From Thiobacillus sp. UBA2186 (GTDB lineage: Bacteria > Pseudomonadota > Gammaproteobacteria > Burkholderiales > Thiobacillaceae): DNA of 15,868 nt. Made by a program: the position numbers and the translations under genes. The number at the start of each line of letters is the position of its first letter. The stretch's first letter is position 1. Below are positions 1-8,226 of the stretch, one piece after another. The stretch spans positions 1-15,868 of the forward strand of contig DCVO01000023.1 of the NCBI GenBank assembly GCA_002327405.1, in the 5' to 3' direction. The notes below the pieces were generated by a model that was not told the DNA's origin, did not search any database, and was given only the letters and a program-made list of their open reading frames with translations.

Positions 1-32
1 CCATATTTCTGACTTATTAGTAAATCCTGTTA

Positions 33-809
33 TCAACTACGGGAATTTCTTTCCAAAGCCTGTTGCAATGGGGCCGACAACAACCTGCGGAACGGCCATA
101 CAAGCGACTTGTAGCCAAGCAAGAGCAGGAACTTCACGCGAGTGAACCTGCCCTGGAACCGGCTGCCGTCGCTGCCCCTGCGGCCGTCGATAAAGGGGGA
201 CCAGTAGAAACTCGTAACGATTTTGCAGATATCCGCCGGGACGCTTTTCAGATGCTCGGCCAGGATCAGTTCGGGCACTTTCCCGGTCGCAAAATTCTGC
301 CAAATGCCCTTGACGATCCGCTCGTGGCCGACACGACTCCACGCCATGAATCCCATTTCCGCCCAATCGCCTTTGACGTTGCAGTAGAGGTCGAAGTGCC
401 TCGGCGTCATGGCGATGACATTGGCCAGGTTTTTCACCTGATATCTGCCCGTCACTTTCCAGACACGGTCGTCCTTCCCGAGAGAGGACAGGATGCAGGA
501 GGCTGCGAAGGCATGGTCGACAAGCCTGAACTCGCCGTAGCCGCGGTGGTAGGAACTGTCGTAATCGAGATCGTAGGTGCTGACCCATTCGATGTGCCCT
601 GCCGGAAACCGCTCTGACAGGCACTTCAGGTCCACGCCGGAATTGTCCGCATAGACGATCTTGTCCAGGACGCCTTGTTCGACGAGGCGAACATAGAAAT
701 CGAGCGCCTGCCGATAATCCCTCAGCCGCTCTTCCGGGTCCGCCAGCTTCAGCTGCGGCTGGTTTGCCTTCGGCCGAATGGTGGAAGTCAGCAAGAGGAT
801 ATTTTTCAT
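33..809 (-). CDS. Putative glycosyltransferase-like EPS protein, family not identified
   Basis: 258 residues from the ATG at 807-809. I prefer this to a start nearly 100 bp further upstream, because that extension would run into the methyltransferase gene and reads as unstructured sequence. The N-terminus (MKNILLLTST) resembles the first strand of a nucleotide-binding fold. Landmarks are VYADNSG at about 52-58, a Gly-Glu segment (GYGEFRLVDHAF) at about 90-101 and WKVTGRY at 117-123. Such blocks suggest a GT-A-like sugar-nucleotide enzyme, but I cannot name the family and no clean DxD is evident. No signal peptide or convincing membrane segment is seen. It is the last gene visible of a minus-strand run (flippase, glycosyltransferase, methyltransferase, this gene), 23 bp after the methyltransferase stop. 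The context supports a role in making the EPS repeat unit; the exact activity is inference. It could instead be a sugar-modifying enzyme. Confidence 0.6.
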   Translation of the reverse strand: MKNILLLTSTIRPKANQPQLKLADPEERLRDYRQALDFYVRLVEQGVLDKIVYADNSGVDLKCLSERFPAGHIEWVSTYDLDYDSSYHRGYGEFRLVDHAFAASCILSSLGKDDRVWKVTGRYQVKNLANVIAMTPRHFDLYCNVKGDWAEMGFMAWSRVGHERIVKGIWQNFATGKVPELILAEHLKSVPADICKIVTSFYWSPFIDGRRGSDGSRFQGRFTRVKFLLLLGYKSLVWPFRRLLSAPLQQALERNSRS

Positions 810-832
810 CTGCCTGTTACTCCGGAGCCATG

Positions 833-1447
833 CTATTTCTTTGGGCGCAGCCGATAATGAATCTCGGCCGGCTTGATCAGCCAGGCGGCACGTCGCTCCC
901 ACTGCGCCATCGACTCGAAGTTGCGGTTAACCAGCCTGTTCATCGCACGCCCCAGAATGCCGTCAATCATGCCGCCAACCTCGAAACGCACCCTGATGTC
1001 TTCTATCCTGAATCGCGTGGGCGCGTAAAAGTTGGGGATTCTCCTTGCTCCCGGCTGATCGTCGCCATCGGCAAAATAATGCATGGAGTAGATGCCGAAG
1101 AATCGCACATGCGTCGGATCGGAATATGCAAACGGATTCGCGAAATGCGGAACGACAACATCGAAAATTCCGCCCGGCGCCAGTATTCGATGCACCTCTG
1201 CCATCATCGGCAAAAGATCAACGATGTGCTCCAGCACGTGATACGCGGTCAGATGCGTGCAGCAGCCGTCGGGCAGCAGCTCAAACGGCTTGTTCAGATC
1301 GGCGACGATATCCACCCCTTTCAGGGGGAGGTGGTCCAGGGAAAAGAATCCTGGCCGCGCAACAGGACCCGCCCCCAGGTCGATTTTCAGCCCGATGCCT
1401 TCTTCAATACAACGCGAGACGTCCTGATTGATTATTTGCATTGTCAC
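833..1447 (-). CDS. Class I SAM-dependent methyltransferase (glycan-locus type)
   Basis: 204 residues if started at the GTG (1445-1447), which has an AGAAAG about 6 bases upstream; an ATG two codons later (1439-1441) is the alternative. The Rossmann SAM-binding signature is visible: motif I IDLGAGP at 22-28, the acidic residue at the end of strand 2 (D37), HVLEHI at 69-74, and the post-motif strand ILAPGGIFDVVVP at about 88-100. The size and HVLEHI motif fit the Methyltransf_11/23 type common in O-antigen and capsule loci, which methylate sugars or sugar precursors. It lies 18 bp after the glycosyltransferase stop and 23 bp before the next gene, so it is probably co-transcribed. The most likely role is O- or N-methylation of a repeat-unit sugar in the cytoplasm; the acceptor cannot be deduced. 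Confidence 0.85.
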   Translation of the reverse strand: MTMQIINQDVSRCIEEGIGLKIDLGAGPVARPGFFSLDHLPLKGVDIVADLNKPFELLPDGCCTHLTAYHVLEHIVDLLPMMAEVHRILAPGGIFDVVVPHFANPFAYSDPTHVRFFGIYSMHYFADGDDQPGARRIPNFYAPTRFRIEDIRVRFEVGGMIDGILGRAMNRLVNRNFESMAQWERRAAWLIKPAEIHYRLRPKK

Positions 1448-1465
1448 TATGCGCTTTCTGTTTGC

Positions 1466-2278
1466 TCAAGGTCGGGTTGTCGCTCCCCGCCTCCTGGGAA
1501 TCATGTCATTGAGTCCGGGCGGCAGATACAAATGCATCGCGCGGGAAACGGACCAATACCACCGGCGGGACAGGGTCCTGATCGAACTCCACTGCGGGTG
1601 AGCTATGTATTCGAACGGGAGCCAGGCAACCTGGCGAACGCTGTACCCGCGCGCACGGGCAAGCACCGAGGCAAGCACCTCCCCGGCGACAGCTTCCTCC
1701 TTGGACTCGCCGAGAACGAATCCGCCCATGCGCTCCAGCACATCGCGCCGCGCCCCGATTACAAGCGTCTGAAGATGATCCGCAATCGTTCCCATTGGTA
1801 TGCCGCACCCTGCCGCCACCCTCAGGCAATCCTGGTAGACCTCCGGGAAGAAACTGCCGAACCTGTCCCAGCTTGGGAAAGGATCCAGGCTTTCGCCGAC
1901 CAGTCCGATTTCGGGACGTCGGGCAGCCCGCAGAAACGCCTTCAGCCAGCCCGGCCTGCGGATGACGCACTCATCCTGCAGAAACAGATAAAAATCGTAT
2001 TCCGGCCTGGACTGCCAGCCATGCTGCCATGCGCCTACGTTGTACCCATGGTTCTCGCGGTAAAGCCGTTCCACATTCTTGTGCCGATCCGGAAGTTCGA
2101 TGCGCCTGCCTTCCTCCGTCGCATTCACCACGACGCAGAGATCAAACGGCGCGCCTGCGTCGACCTCGGCGAGCTGATCCAATAAAGCGATCAACTCCGA
2201 CAGCGGCCGGCGATCATAGTAGGACACCACCACCAGATTCCTGGCGGCAATGTCGGATTTGGCTCGATCGCTCATCAT
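1466..2278 (-). CDS. Glycosyltransferase, family-2-like (GT-A fold)
   Basis: 270 residues from tandem ATGs (2276-2278 and 2273-2275). The open frame continues upstream into the end of the flippase gene, but that extension is unlikely to be translated. After a short lead, strand 1 reads LVVVSYYD (15-22). A strand VVVNATEEG at 49-57 follows, then ENHGYNVGAW at 75-84, which resembles the N-x-G block of family-2 enzymes. LFLQDECVI with QDE at 101-103 takes the place of the metal-binding DxD. The later segment WLPFEYIAHPQW resembles the C-terminal part of such enzymes. There are no transmembrane segments, so it probably acts on a lipid-linked acceptor at the inner face of the inner membrane. It is 44 bp downstream of the flippase and 18 bp upstream of the methyltransferase. 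Donor and linkage are unknown. Confidence 0.78.
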   Translation of the reverse strand: MMSDRAKSDIAARNLVVVSYYDRRPLSELIALLDQLAEVDAGAPFDLCVVVNATEEGRRIELPDRHKNVERLYRENHGYNVGAWQHGWQSRPEYDFYLFLQDECVIRRPGWLKAFLRAARRPEIGLVGESLDPFPSWDRFGSFFPEVYQDCLRVAAGCGIPMGTIADHLQTLVIGARRDVLERMGGFVLGESKEEAVAGEVLASVLARARGYSVRQVAWLPFEYIAHPQWSSIRTLSRRWYWSVSRAMHLYLPPGLNDMIPRRRGATTRP

Positions 2279-2322
2279 TTTTCGCAAAGACAAAATCGAC
2301 TGCTTTCCTGGGACATATTTTC

Positions 2323-3702
2323 CTAACCGATCATCCAGGTGATTGCAGCGCCGGCCAGCCATCCTGCGGCAAAAACGGGGAGAGGCAGCAATTCCTTGCG
2401 GAGATCGACAAGATCATTCTTTGAGGCAAAGAACAGCGATGCGGGAATGGATGTGAAGTAACTGGCAACGATGCCCCATACCACCCCCTGCATGCCTCCG
2501 AGATGAAAGCCGGTTGGCACCGTCACCAGGATCGCTGCAAGCCTTACCGCCATCAGGTACGTATGTTGGCGCGACTGGCCAAGCGACAGCAGACTCATCG
2601 CATGCAGCCTGCACGGCACCGCAACCAAGGCCAGCGCGAGGATTTGCAGCATCCACCCGGCATCCGCATATCTGGCGTCATAAAGCAGGCCCACGATCGC
2701 GGGAGCGGCGCATGCGAGCATGCCTGCGGAACCATACGAAAAGGCCGCCATGGGCAGGTGAAACTTGTAGAGCGTTGCACCGAGGCTCGCGCGGCGCTCG
2801 CGCGCCACTTCGCTCAGCGCGGGGAAGGCAACATCGCCGGTGAGTTTCATGACGATCTGTTCAACCGCGTTCAACAGCAGTATCGCGATGGAATAAACGC
2901 CCAGCACGGGCGCGCTGACCAGTCCGCCAAGGATCATCATGTCGCTGGCACTGCCCAGATAGGCCAGAATGGACGAAAGGAAAATCCATTTCCCGAAGTG
3001 GAATATCTCCCGGAACGCGGCACTGTCCCACTGCAAACGATTCCGTACTCCCAGCAGCCACATGTGGGTAAGTGCCATTCGAATCACGCTGGTCGCGATG
3101 CTGCCCGCAACAAGAACCCATACGGATCGCACGAATAGCGCACACAGCAACATCACGGCCACGCCGGCCGCTTGCGAAACGAGATTGATCTGGGTGACTC
3201 TGCCAATCTCCAGACGCCTGCTTGCTTCGAATGCCTTGGTCGAGTCGAAACCGGAAACCACTGCGCCAAACCCAAGCGCGGCCACCACGTAAGGCAGCAC
3301 GTCCACCGCATACGCACTACTTTCAGGAACTATTCCAAATTGGTTGGCCAAAGCCAGGATCAGACCGGCGCCCACAGCAAATGCCCCGATCATGAAGCCA
3401 CGCACAATCTGTGCAGCCCACACAGTGTCAAGAAAGGCGGGCTCACTGCCGCGCGCGCTTTGCACCACGTTTTGCCGAAGCCCAAGGTCGGAAAACAGCG
3501 CCAGACCGATCATGACCATGTTCGCAATCGCCATGACCCCGAACATTTCCGGGACCAGGAGACGGGTCATCAGAAGGTTGGTGCCGAACCGTATCGCCTG
3601 CCCCAGTGCGTGACTGGCCAGCGCCCAGCGCCCGGCGTGGAACACGCGCTCGCGCAGGCTGCGCAGTCCCTGGGCAGTTGAGAGTGATATATCGACGCTC
3701 AT
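2323..3702 (-). CDS. Wzx-type lipid-linked oligosaccharide flippase
   Basis: 459 residues from the ATG at 3700-3702. The frame is open back to 3882, but the extra 60 residues are charged and non-membrane. The chosen start places the amphipathic segment RERVFHAGRWALASHALGQ just before the first membrane span, as in other WzxC/RfbX-type flippases of the polysaccharide-synthesis/MATE-like superfamily. About 12 hydrophobic segments follow, with typical family wording such as GQAIRFGTNLLMTRLLVPEMFGVMAI near the N-terminus. Flippases of this class move undecaprenyl-linked repeat units to the periplasmic face. It is the first gene of the minus-strand run and is divergent from the polymerase gene at 3972, which together suggest a Wzx/Wzy-dependent pathway. 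No clear ribosome-binding site is visible before the start, so the start is uncertain. Confidence 0.88.
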   Translation of the reverse strand: MSVDISLSTAQGLRSLRERVFHAGRWALASHALGQAIRFGTNLLMTRLLVPEMFGVMAIANMVMIGLALFSDLGLRQNVVQSARGSEPAFLDTVWAAQIVRGFMIGAFAVGAGLILALANQFGIVPESSAYAVDVLPYVVAALGFGAVVSGFDSTKAFEASRRLEIGRVTQINLVSQAAGVAVMLLCALFVRSVWVLVAGSIATSVIRMALTHMWLLGVRNRLQWDSAAFREIFHFGKWIFLSSILAYLGSASDMMILGGLVSAPVLGVYSIAILLLNAVEQIVMKLTGDVAFPALSEVARERRASLGATLYKFHLPMAAFSYGSAGMLACAAPAIVGLLYDARYADAGWMLQILALALVAVPCRLHAMSLLSLGQSRQHTYLMAVRLAAILVTVPTGFHLGGMQGVVWGIVASYFTSIPASLFFASKNDLVDLRKELLPLPVFAAGWLAGAAITWMIG

Positions 3703-3971
3703 TGCCGTGGGCCCGTAGTTGGCACCGTCAGGATCTTCGATTCGATTCGGCTCGGCATTCTTCAGGATGTAATTGGCTCGGACCATTTGGCGTCGTTTGT
3801 GCCTGCCCAACGGGCACTGCATAATCCGGCCGCATGCAGTCTGAAAAGACCGACTGGTCAGAGAGTGTAAGAAACGGGTCAAAAAGAATTGCTATTGTGG
3901 TCCCGGCGTCATTACACAGGCGTTACATTTTTCTTTTTTTCCGGGCCGCCGACTGAATCACCGGCAAAGTC
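3703..3971. promoter_or_regulatory. Divergent intergenic region between flippase and polymerase genes
   Basis: 269 bp with no convincing gene. Both flanking genes start here, so it should hold promoters for both directions. I see an AT-richer stretch at about 3880-3945 with two spaced TTACA motifs (ATTACAC at 3911-3917, GTTACAT at 3922-3928) and a T-run after the second. I also see an interrupted palindrome GACC-GACT-GGTC near 3850. No pair of -35/-10 boxes with standard spacing is good enough to call, and no sigma-54 site was found. Confidence 0.4.
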
Positions 3972-5465
3972 ATGCCAGAACATCTGAGAGCACTAGTCTT
4001 TATCCTCGCCATGTCAGGCGTGGTATTCGCATTTGCCAGGCCCCCCGCCTGCGAACTTATCGAATGCGCCGACTTCAACCGCCGCCGCAATGCCTGGTTC
4101 GCCATCACCCTTGCCGCTTTCCTGGCGCACAATTTCTGGATATACGTCCTGCTTGCAAGCCTGCTGCTGATCAACTGGTCCAGCCGGGAATCGAACCGGG
4201 TTGCCCTGTATTTCGCCGTGCTGTTCGCCGTTCCAGCGGCTTCCGCCCAGATTCCGGGCCTGGGGCTGGTCAACTATCTCATTGCCCTCGACCATCTCCG
4301 CCTGCTTGCGCTGGCCATCCTGTTGCCGGCCTATTTGAACCTGCTCGGCAAAAGCGACACGGTTCGCTTCGGGCGCACGGCCCCGGACAAGATCCTGCTG
4401 CTGTACCTCCTGCTGCAGATCATCCTGCAGCTTCGCGAAACCAGCCTGACCGATACCCTGCGGCAAGGACTCTATCTGTTCCTTGACGTATTCCTGCCCT
4501 ATTTCGTCATCAGCCGCTCGCTCAGGAGTCTCCCGGACTTTCGCCATGCCTTGCTTGCATTCGTGATCGCCGCCATGTTGCTGGCCGCCGTCGGCATATT
4601 CGAGGCTGCAAGGCACTGGCTGCTGTACCAGTCCCTGGTCGGGGCTCTCGGCCTGGATTGGGGCTATTCGGCCTATCTGCCGCGTTCGGGGATCATCCGC
4701 GCCCTGGCCACCGCCGGCCAGCCCATTCCACTGGGTTATCTGATGGCCGTGGCTATCGGCTTCTTCCTCTATCTGCAAGGCGTCATCAAAAACAAAGCCG
4801 CCAGACGCCTCGGGCTTGCCCTGCTGCTTGGGGGGCTGATCGCGCCCTTGTCGCGCGGCCCATGGGTGGGCGCGCTCGCGCTGATTGTCATATTCATCGC
4901 AACGGGACCGTCGGCCATGCGCCGCCTGACGGCATTCGGGGTGGCAGGATCGCTGGCCCTGCCCCTGCTTTCGATCCTGCCGGGCGGGAGCAGGATCATC
5001 GACTTCCTTCCCTTCGTAGGCACGATCGAGAAGGAAAACATCGATTACCGCGACAGGCTCATCGACAACACGCTTGCCGTCATCGACCGCCATCCGTGGT
5101 TCGGATCGGTCGACTTCGCCCGGACCCCCGAAATGCAGGCAATGATCCAGGGACAGGGGATCATCGACGTGGTCAACACCTATCTGTTGACGGCGCTGCA
5201 GAGCGGCTATGTCGGCATGGGATTGTTCGTGGCCTTCTTCGTCTTCGCGGGATGGGGAATTTTTTCCGCCCTGCGCCGATTGCCCGACAAGGAAAGCGAA
5301 GCCTGCCTGCTTGGCCGCTCCCTGCTGGCGACGCTGCTGGCGGCCATGCTGATCATATTCACCGTCAGCCCGATCACCGTCATTCCCGTCATCTACTGGT
5401 CAATGGCCGGCATGGGGGTCGCCTACGCCCAGATGATCCGAGCCCGGGCGCATGCCTGCGGTTGA
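3972..5465 (+). CDS. O-antigen polymerase/ligase-family membrane protein (Wzy-like EPS polymerase)
   Basis: 497 residues, with hydrophobic segments along most of its length (about 11-12 membrane spans). The large periplasmic-loop region at about 340-410 carries the pattern typical of the Wzy/WaaL superfamily: YRDRLIDN followed by LAVIDRHPWFGSVDF, then IIDVVNTYLLTALQSG and the next membrane span. In EPS loci that encode a flippase and a Wza/Wzz-type export set, such proteins polymerise lipid-linked repeat units in the periplasm. Ligase activity cannot be excluded from sequence, but ligation to lipid A is less likely in this setting. The start ATG is the first of the open frame and lacks a clear Shine-Dalgarno sequence. 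The glycoside hydrolase begins 20 bp after the stop with its own ribosome-binding site, suggesting one transcript. A second frame is open across the 3' half of this gene and joins the hydrolase frame; I treat it as chance. Confidence 0.88.
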   Translation: MPEHLRALVFILAMSGVVFAFARPPACELIECADFNRRRNAWFAITLAAFLAHNFWIYVLLASLLLINWSSRESNRVALYFAVLFAVPAASAQIPGLGLVNYLIALDHLRLLALAILLPAYLNLLGKSDTVRFGRTAPDKILLLYLLLQIILQLRETSLTDTLRQGLYLFLDVFLPYFVISRSLRSLPDFRHALLAFVIAAMLLAAVGIFEAARHWLLYQSLVGALGLDWGYSAYLPRSGIIRALATAGQPIPLGYLMAVAIGFFLYLQGVIKNKAARRLGLALLLGGLIAPLSRGPWVGALALIVIFIATGPSAMRRLTAFGVAGSLALPLLSILPGGSRIIDFLPFVGTIEKENIDYRDRLIDNTLAVIDRHPWFGSVDFARTPEMQAMIQGQGIIDVVNTYLLTALQSGYVGMGLFVAFFVFAGWGIFSALRRLPDKESEACLLGRSLLATLLAAMLIIFTVSPITVIPVIYWSMAGMGVAYAQMIRARAHACG

Positions 5466-5474
5466 ATTGTCAAC

Positions 5475-5480
5475 AAGGAG
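5475..5480 (+). promoter_or_regulatory. Ribosome-binding site for the glycoside hydrolase
   Basis: AAGGAG five bases before the ATG at 5486. It fixes the hydrolase start here, although the same frame is open for about 800 bp further upstream. Confidence 0.8.
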
Positions 5481-5485
5481 TCATC

Positions 5486-8167
5486 ATGCCTTTCCCGAAA
5501 CCGACTATTTTTTTCTCCGGCGTCATGGCGCTACTGCTCATGGCCGCTGTTGGGTTAATTGCATCGTTCGAATCGACCGCCGGAAAACCCTCATCCGCAG
5601 GGACTTCCGGCACCGGCCCCGCCACTGCCAATGTAGATGTGCTCTCCCTCGTCAAGTCGCCCTGGCTGGCAAGCATCGACGAACCCACCGGCCTCCCCCT
5701 GCTGGGCAAGGGCGGCAAAAACGCCCTCCGTTCCAGCTTCGTGTTTTGGGGAAGCGACTGGAAGTGGGCGGGCATCGATACCCGATTTACGATCGCCGCC
5801 CCCTACGATTACCGTCTGACAGGCGTCAGCAAACCCCTCGATCTTTCCCTGAACGCGCAAATCAACAAGGCAACCGACCGGCAATTGGTTTGGCGGCTTG
5901 ATTTCGATGCCCACAGCGCATCGCGTGACGTGATCGGTGGCGGCATCGCATTCTTTTTCGACCTGGCCGGCTTCCGCTCGGTGATGGGCGACCCGGAACT
6001 GCTGCCCGGCAACCGGGGATGGGTTTGGGGGAAGGAAGGGGGGAGCCGCATCGAAATGCGCTTCGAGCCGGCCCTGGCCGCACTCTATTTCGAACGGGGC
6101 AGAAAGGAGGAAATCAGGGCCTTGTTCTACAGCGGGAACATTCCCGCGGGGAAACGCCACTACGGGGCAAGTCTCAGCCTTTCGGGCGACTTGGCAATTC
6201 AACCCGCCTTGTCCGAGCGTTTCGGCATCGAGGACACATCGGCATGGCCGGAAGACGCTCTCGACTGGAGCAGTTCGCCGGTCGATCTCTCCTTTCTCAA
6301 CGCGCGGGAAAAACCGGCCGGCAAGCGCGGATTCGTGAAGGCGCGCGGGGATCAGCTGTTGTTCGAGGACGGAACGCCGGCGCGCTTCTGGGGCACGAAC
6401 CTGACAGCCGCCGCGCTTTTCGCCACGCCCAGGGAAGCCGTCAAACTGCAGGCGCGGCGGCTCTCGGCGCTGGGTTTCAATCTGGTGCGCCTGCACCATC
6501 ACGACTCGCCCTGGGTCAATCCGAACATTTTCGCCGGGGATGCCGCCGACACCCGATCATTGAACCCGGCATCGCTGGAGCGACTGGACTGGTGGATCAA
6601 GTGCCTGAAGGACGAAGGCATCTATGTCTGGCTGGACCTGCATGTGCAACGCGCCTTCAAGCCCGGCGACGGGATTTATGCCTTCGACGAGATTGCCCGC
6701 GGCAGTGACAAGGCGGACCTCAAGGGCTACAACTACGTCAACTTAACGGTGCAACAGGCAATGAAGCGCTTCAACGAAGCCTATCTGAGCCACGTGAACG
6801 CCTATACCGGCACGGCCTACAAGGACGAGCCGGCGATCATGGCGCTGCTCATCACCAACGAAAACGACGTTACCCACCACTTCGGCAATTCACTGCTGCC
6901 GGACAAGAACGTCCCCCTGCACAACAAAATTTACATGAGCGAAGCCAGGGCGTTCGCCAGGAAGCACGGCTTGCCCGAAGACCAGACCTGGCGTTCCTGG
7001 GAGGCCGGGCCGTCCAAGCTTTTCCTCAACGATCTGGAACAGCGTTTCAATGCCGACATGATCGGGCACCTGCGCGCTCTGGGGGTGAAAGCGCCAATGG
7101 CGGCCACCAGCAGCTGGGGCCTGGATCCCCTCTTCTCGCTGCCGGCTTTGAGCGTCGGCGATATCGTGGATGTGCACGCCTACGGCGGCGTGCTCGAACT
7201 GGAGAAAAACCCCCTCCTCGCCGCCAACATGATCCACTGGATGGCGGCAGGCCAGGTAACGGGCAAGCCGATGACGGTCACCGAATGGAATGTCGAAAAA
7301 TTTCCCGTGCCCGACAGGCACGGCGTGCCGCTTTATGTGGCTGCCAATGCACGGCTCCAGGGCTGGGATGCCCTGATGCAATATGCCTATTCCCAGGCTC
7401 CATTGAACGGCCCGGGCACGCCCTCCAACTGGCATGCCTACAACGACCCCGCCCTGATCGCCACGCTGCCGGCCGCCGCCCTGCTTTACCGCCAGGGCCA
7501 TGCGCGCGAAGCCGGCACGAGCTACGTCTACCAACCCGGCAGGGAACAGCTGTTCTACGGGTCAAGCTCGCCAAATAACAGCGTGGCGCTGCGCACCGCG
7601 GCCGAAAAGGGCAAACTGCTGATCGCGCTGCCCGAGACCCCGGAACTGCCGTGGCTGAAACCCGGGATGCCGCCCGCCGGCGCCAGGATCATCCGGGATC
7701 CCGACCAGCCCCTGATCGATCCCGGCGCTTCGGCAGCCGTTTCCGACACGGGCGAGTTGCGGCGCGACTGGGAACGCGGCGTCTATACCATCGACACCCC
7801 TCGCACCCAGGCTGCGACAGGCTGGATCGGAGGCGAGAAGATCGTTCTTGCGGACGTGGAAATCAGCATCATGACCCGCAACGCGACGGTGGCCGTCCAG
7901 AGCCTCGATGGCGTGCCCATCGGCCAATCCAGCGACATCCTGATTTCATTGGGCGCTCGCTCCGTTCCCTCGCCGGACGGCAGGGTGCCCTTCCGTTCCG
8001 AACCGGTTACCGGGCAGATCAGCATAAGCGCGCCGGAAGGCCTGAAGCTCTACAAGCGGGATACCCTGGGCGGGCTTGTGGAAATACCCGTCGACCATGC
8101 CGGCGGGAGCTACCGCATCATTCTGGACAAATCGCTGCAAACCCACTGGCTGTTCCTGAAGCGTTAG
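5486..8167 (+). CDS. Membrane-anchored glycoside hydrolase (clan-A-like TIM barrel)
   Basis: 893 residues. A hydrophobic segment at about 9-27 (signal anchor or signal peptide) sends the protein to the periplasm. A Ser/Gly/Thr-rich linker (about 28-48) and a beta-rich region (to about 250) precede the catalytic part. That part opens with RFWGTNL at 300-306, has a triple histidine after strand 2 (LVRLHHHDS, H337-H339), a probable acid/base Glu in ITNEND (E459) and a probable nucleophile in VTEWN (E600). The N-E and T-E-W pair at barrel strands 4 and 7 is the hallmark of clan-A retaining hydrolases. The C-terminal 200 residues look like beta-sandwich. A hydrolase encoded beside a Wzy gene parallels PslG of the Pseudomonas Psl locus, which cleaves its own polysaccharide; the same trimming or release role is inferred here. 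The substrate and exact GH family are not evident. The TAG stop directly abuts the repeat at 8167. Confidence 0.85.
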   Translation: MPFPKPTIFFSGVMALLLMAAVGLIASFESTAGKPSSAGTSGTGPATANVDVLSLVKSPWLASIDEPTGLPLLGKGGKNALRSSFVFWGSDWKWAGIDTRFTIAAPYDYRLTGVSKPLDLSLNAQINKATDRQLVWRLDFDAHSASRDVIGGGIAFFFDLAGFRSVMGDPELLPGNRGWVWGKEGGSRIEMRFEPALAALYFERGRKEEIRALFYSGNIPAGKRHYGASLSLSGDLAIQPALSERFGIEDTSAWPEDALDWSSSPVDLSFLNAREKPAGKRGFVKARGDQLLFEDGTPARFWGTNLTAAALFATPREAVKLQARRLSALGFNLVRLHHHDSPWVNPNIFAGDAADTRSLNPASLERLDWWIKCLKDEGIYVWLDLHVQRAFKPGDGIYAFDEIARGSDKADLKGYNYVNLTVQQAMKRFNEAYLSHVNAYTGTAYKDEPAIMALLITNENDVTHHFGNSLLPDKNVPLHNKIYMSEARAFARKHGLPEDQTWRSWEAGPSKLFLNDLEQRFNADMIGHLRALGVKAPMAATSSWGLDPLFSLPALSVGDIVDVHAYGGVLELEKNPLLAANMIHWMAAGQVTGKPMTVTEWNVEKFPVPDRHGVPLYVAANARLQGWDALMQYAYSQAPLNGPGTPSNWHAYNDPALIATLPAAALLYRQGHAREAGTSYVYQPGREQLFYGSSSPNNSVALRTAAEKGKLLIALPETPELPWLKPGMPPAGARIIRDPDQPLIDPGASAAVSDTGELRRDWERGVYTIDTPRTQAATGWIGGEKIVLADVEISIMTRNATVAVQSLDGVPIGQSSDILISLGARSVPSPDGRVPFRSEPVTGQISISAPEGLKLYKRDTLGGLVEIPVDHAGGSYRIILDKSLQTHWLFLKR

Positions 8168-8226
8168 TAGGGCGGCATACCCATGCCGCCGGGATTTGTG
8201 TGTCGGCAAGGGTTTGCCGACCTACG
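8167..8226. repeat. Two-hairpin composite repeat (A-B unit) at a convergent gene junction
   Basis: Closing arms GTAG (8167-8170) and CTAC (8222-8225) enclose two perfect hairpins. Hairpin A at 8171-8190 is GGCGGCAT-ACCC-ATGCCGCC. Hairpin B at 8202-8221 is GTCGGCAA-GGGT-TTGCCGAC. The loops ACCC and GGGT are exact reverse complements. The element begins on the last base of the hydrolase stop codon and its closing arm contains the acyltransferase stop codon (8222-8224), so it is the whole space between the two convergent genes. It resembles REP/BIME-type palindromic repeats. No T-tract follows, so it is not a standard intrinsic terminator. Confidence 0.9.

Noticed and set aside
764..2185. Long plus-strand open frame (473 codons) antisense to the methyltransferase and glycosyltransferase
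   Set aside because: The product has no hydrophobic pattern or motif, is rich in Arg/Pro/His/Gln as expected of antisense GC-rich frames, and the minus-strand genes carry clear family motifs.
4658..5485. Plus-strand extension of the hydrolase frame back into the polymerase gene
   Set aside because: The extension overlaps Wzy coding sequence and has chance-like composition. A ribosome-binding site and signal anchor mark the real start at 5486.
8171..8221. Intrinsic terminator at the convergent junction
   Set aside because: The stems are strong but no T-tract follows either hairpin on either strand, so a standard Rho-independent terminator is not supported.
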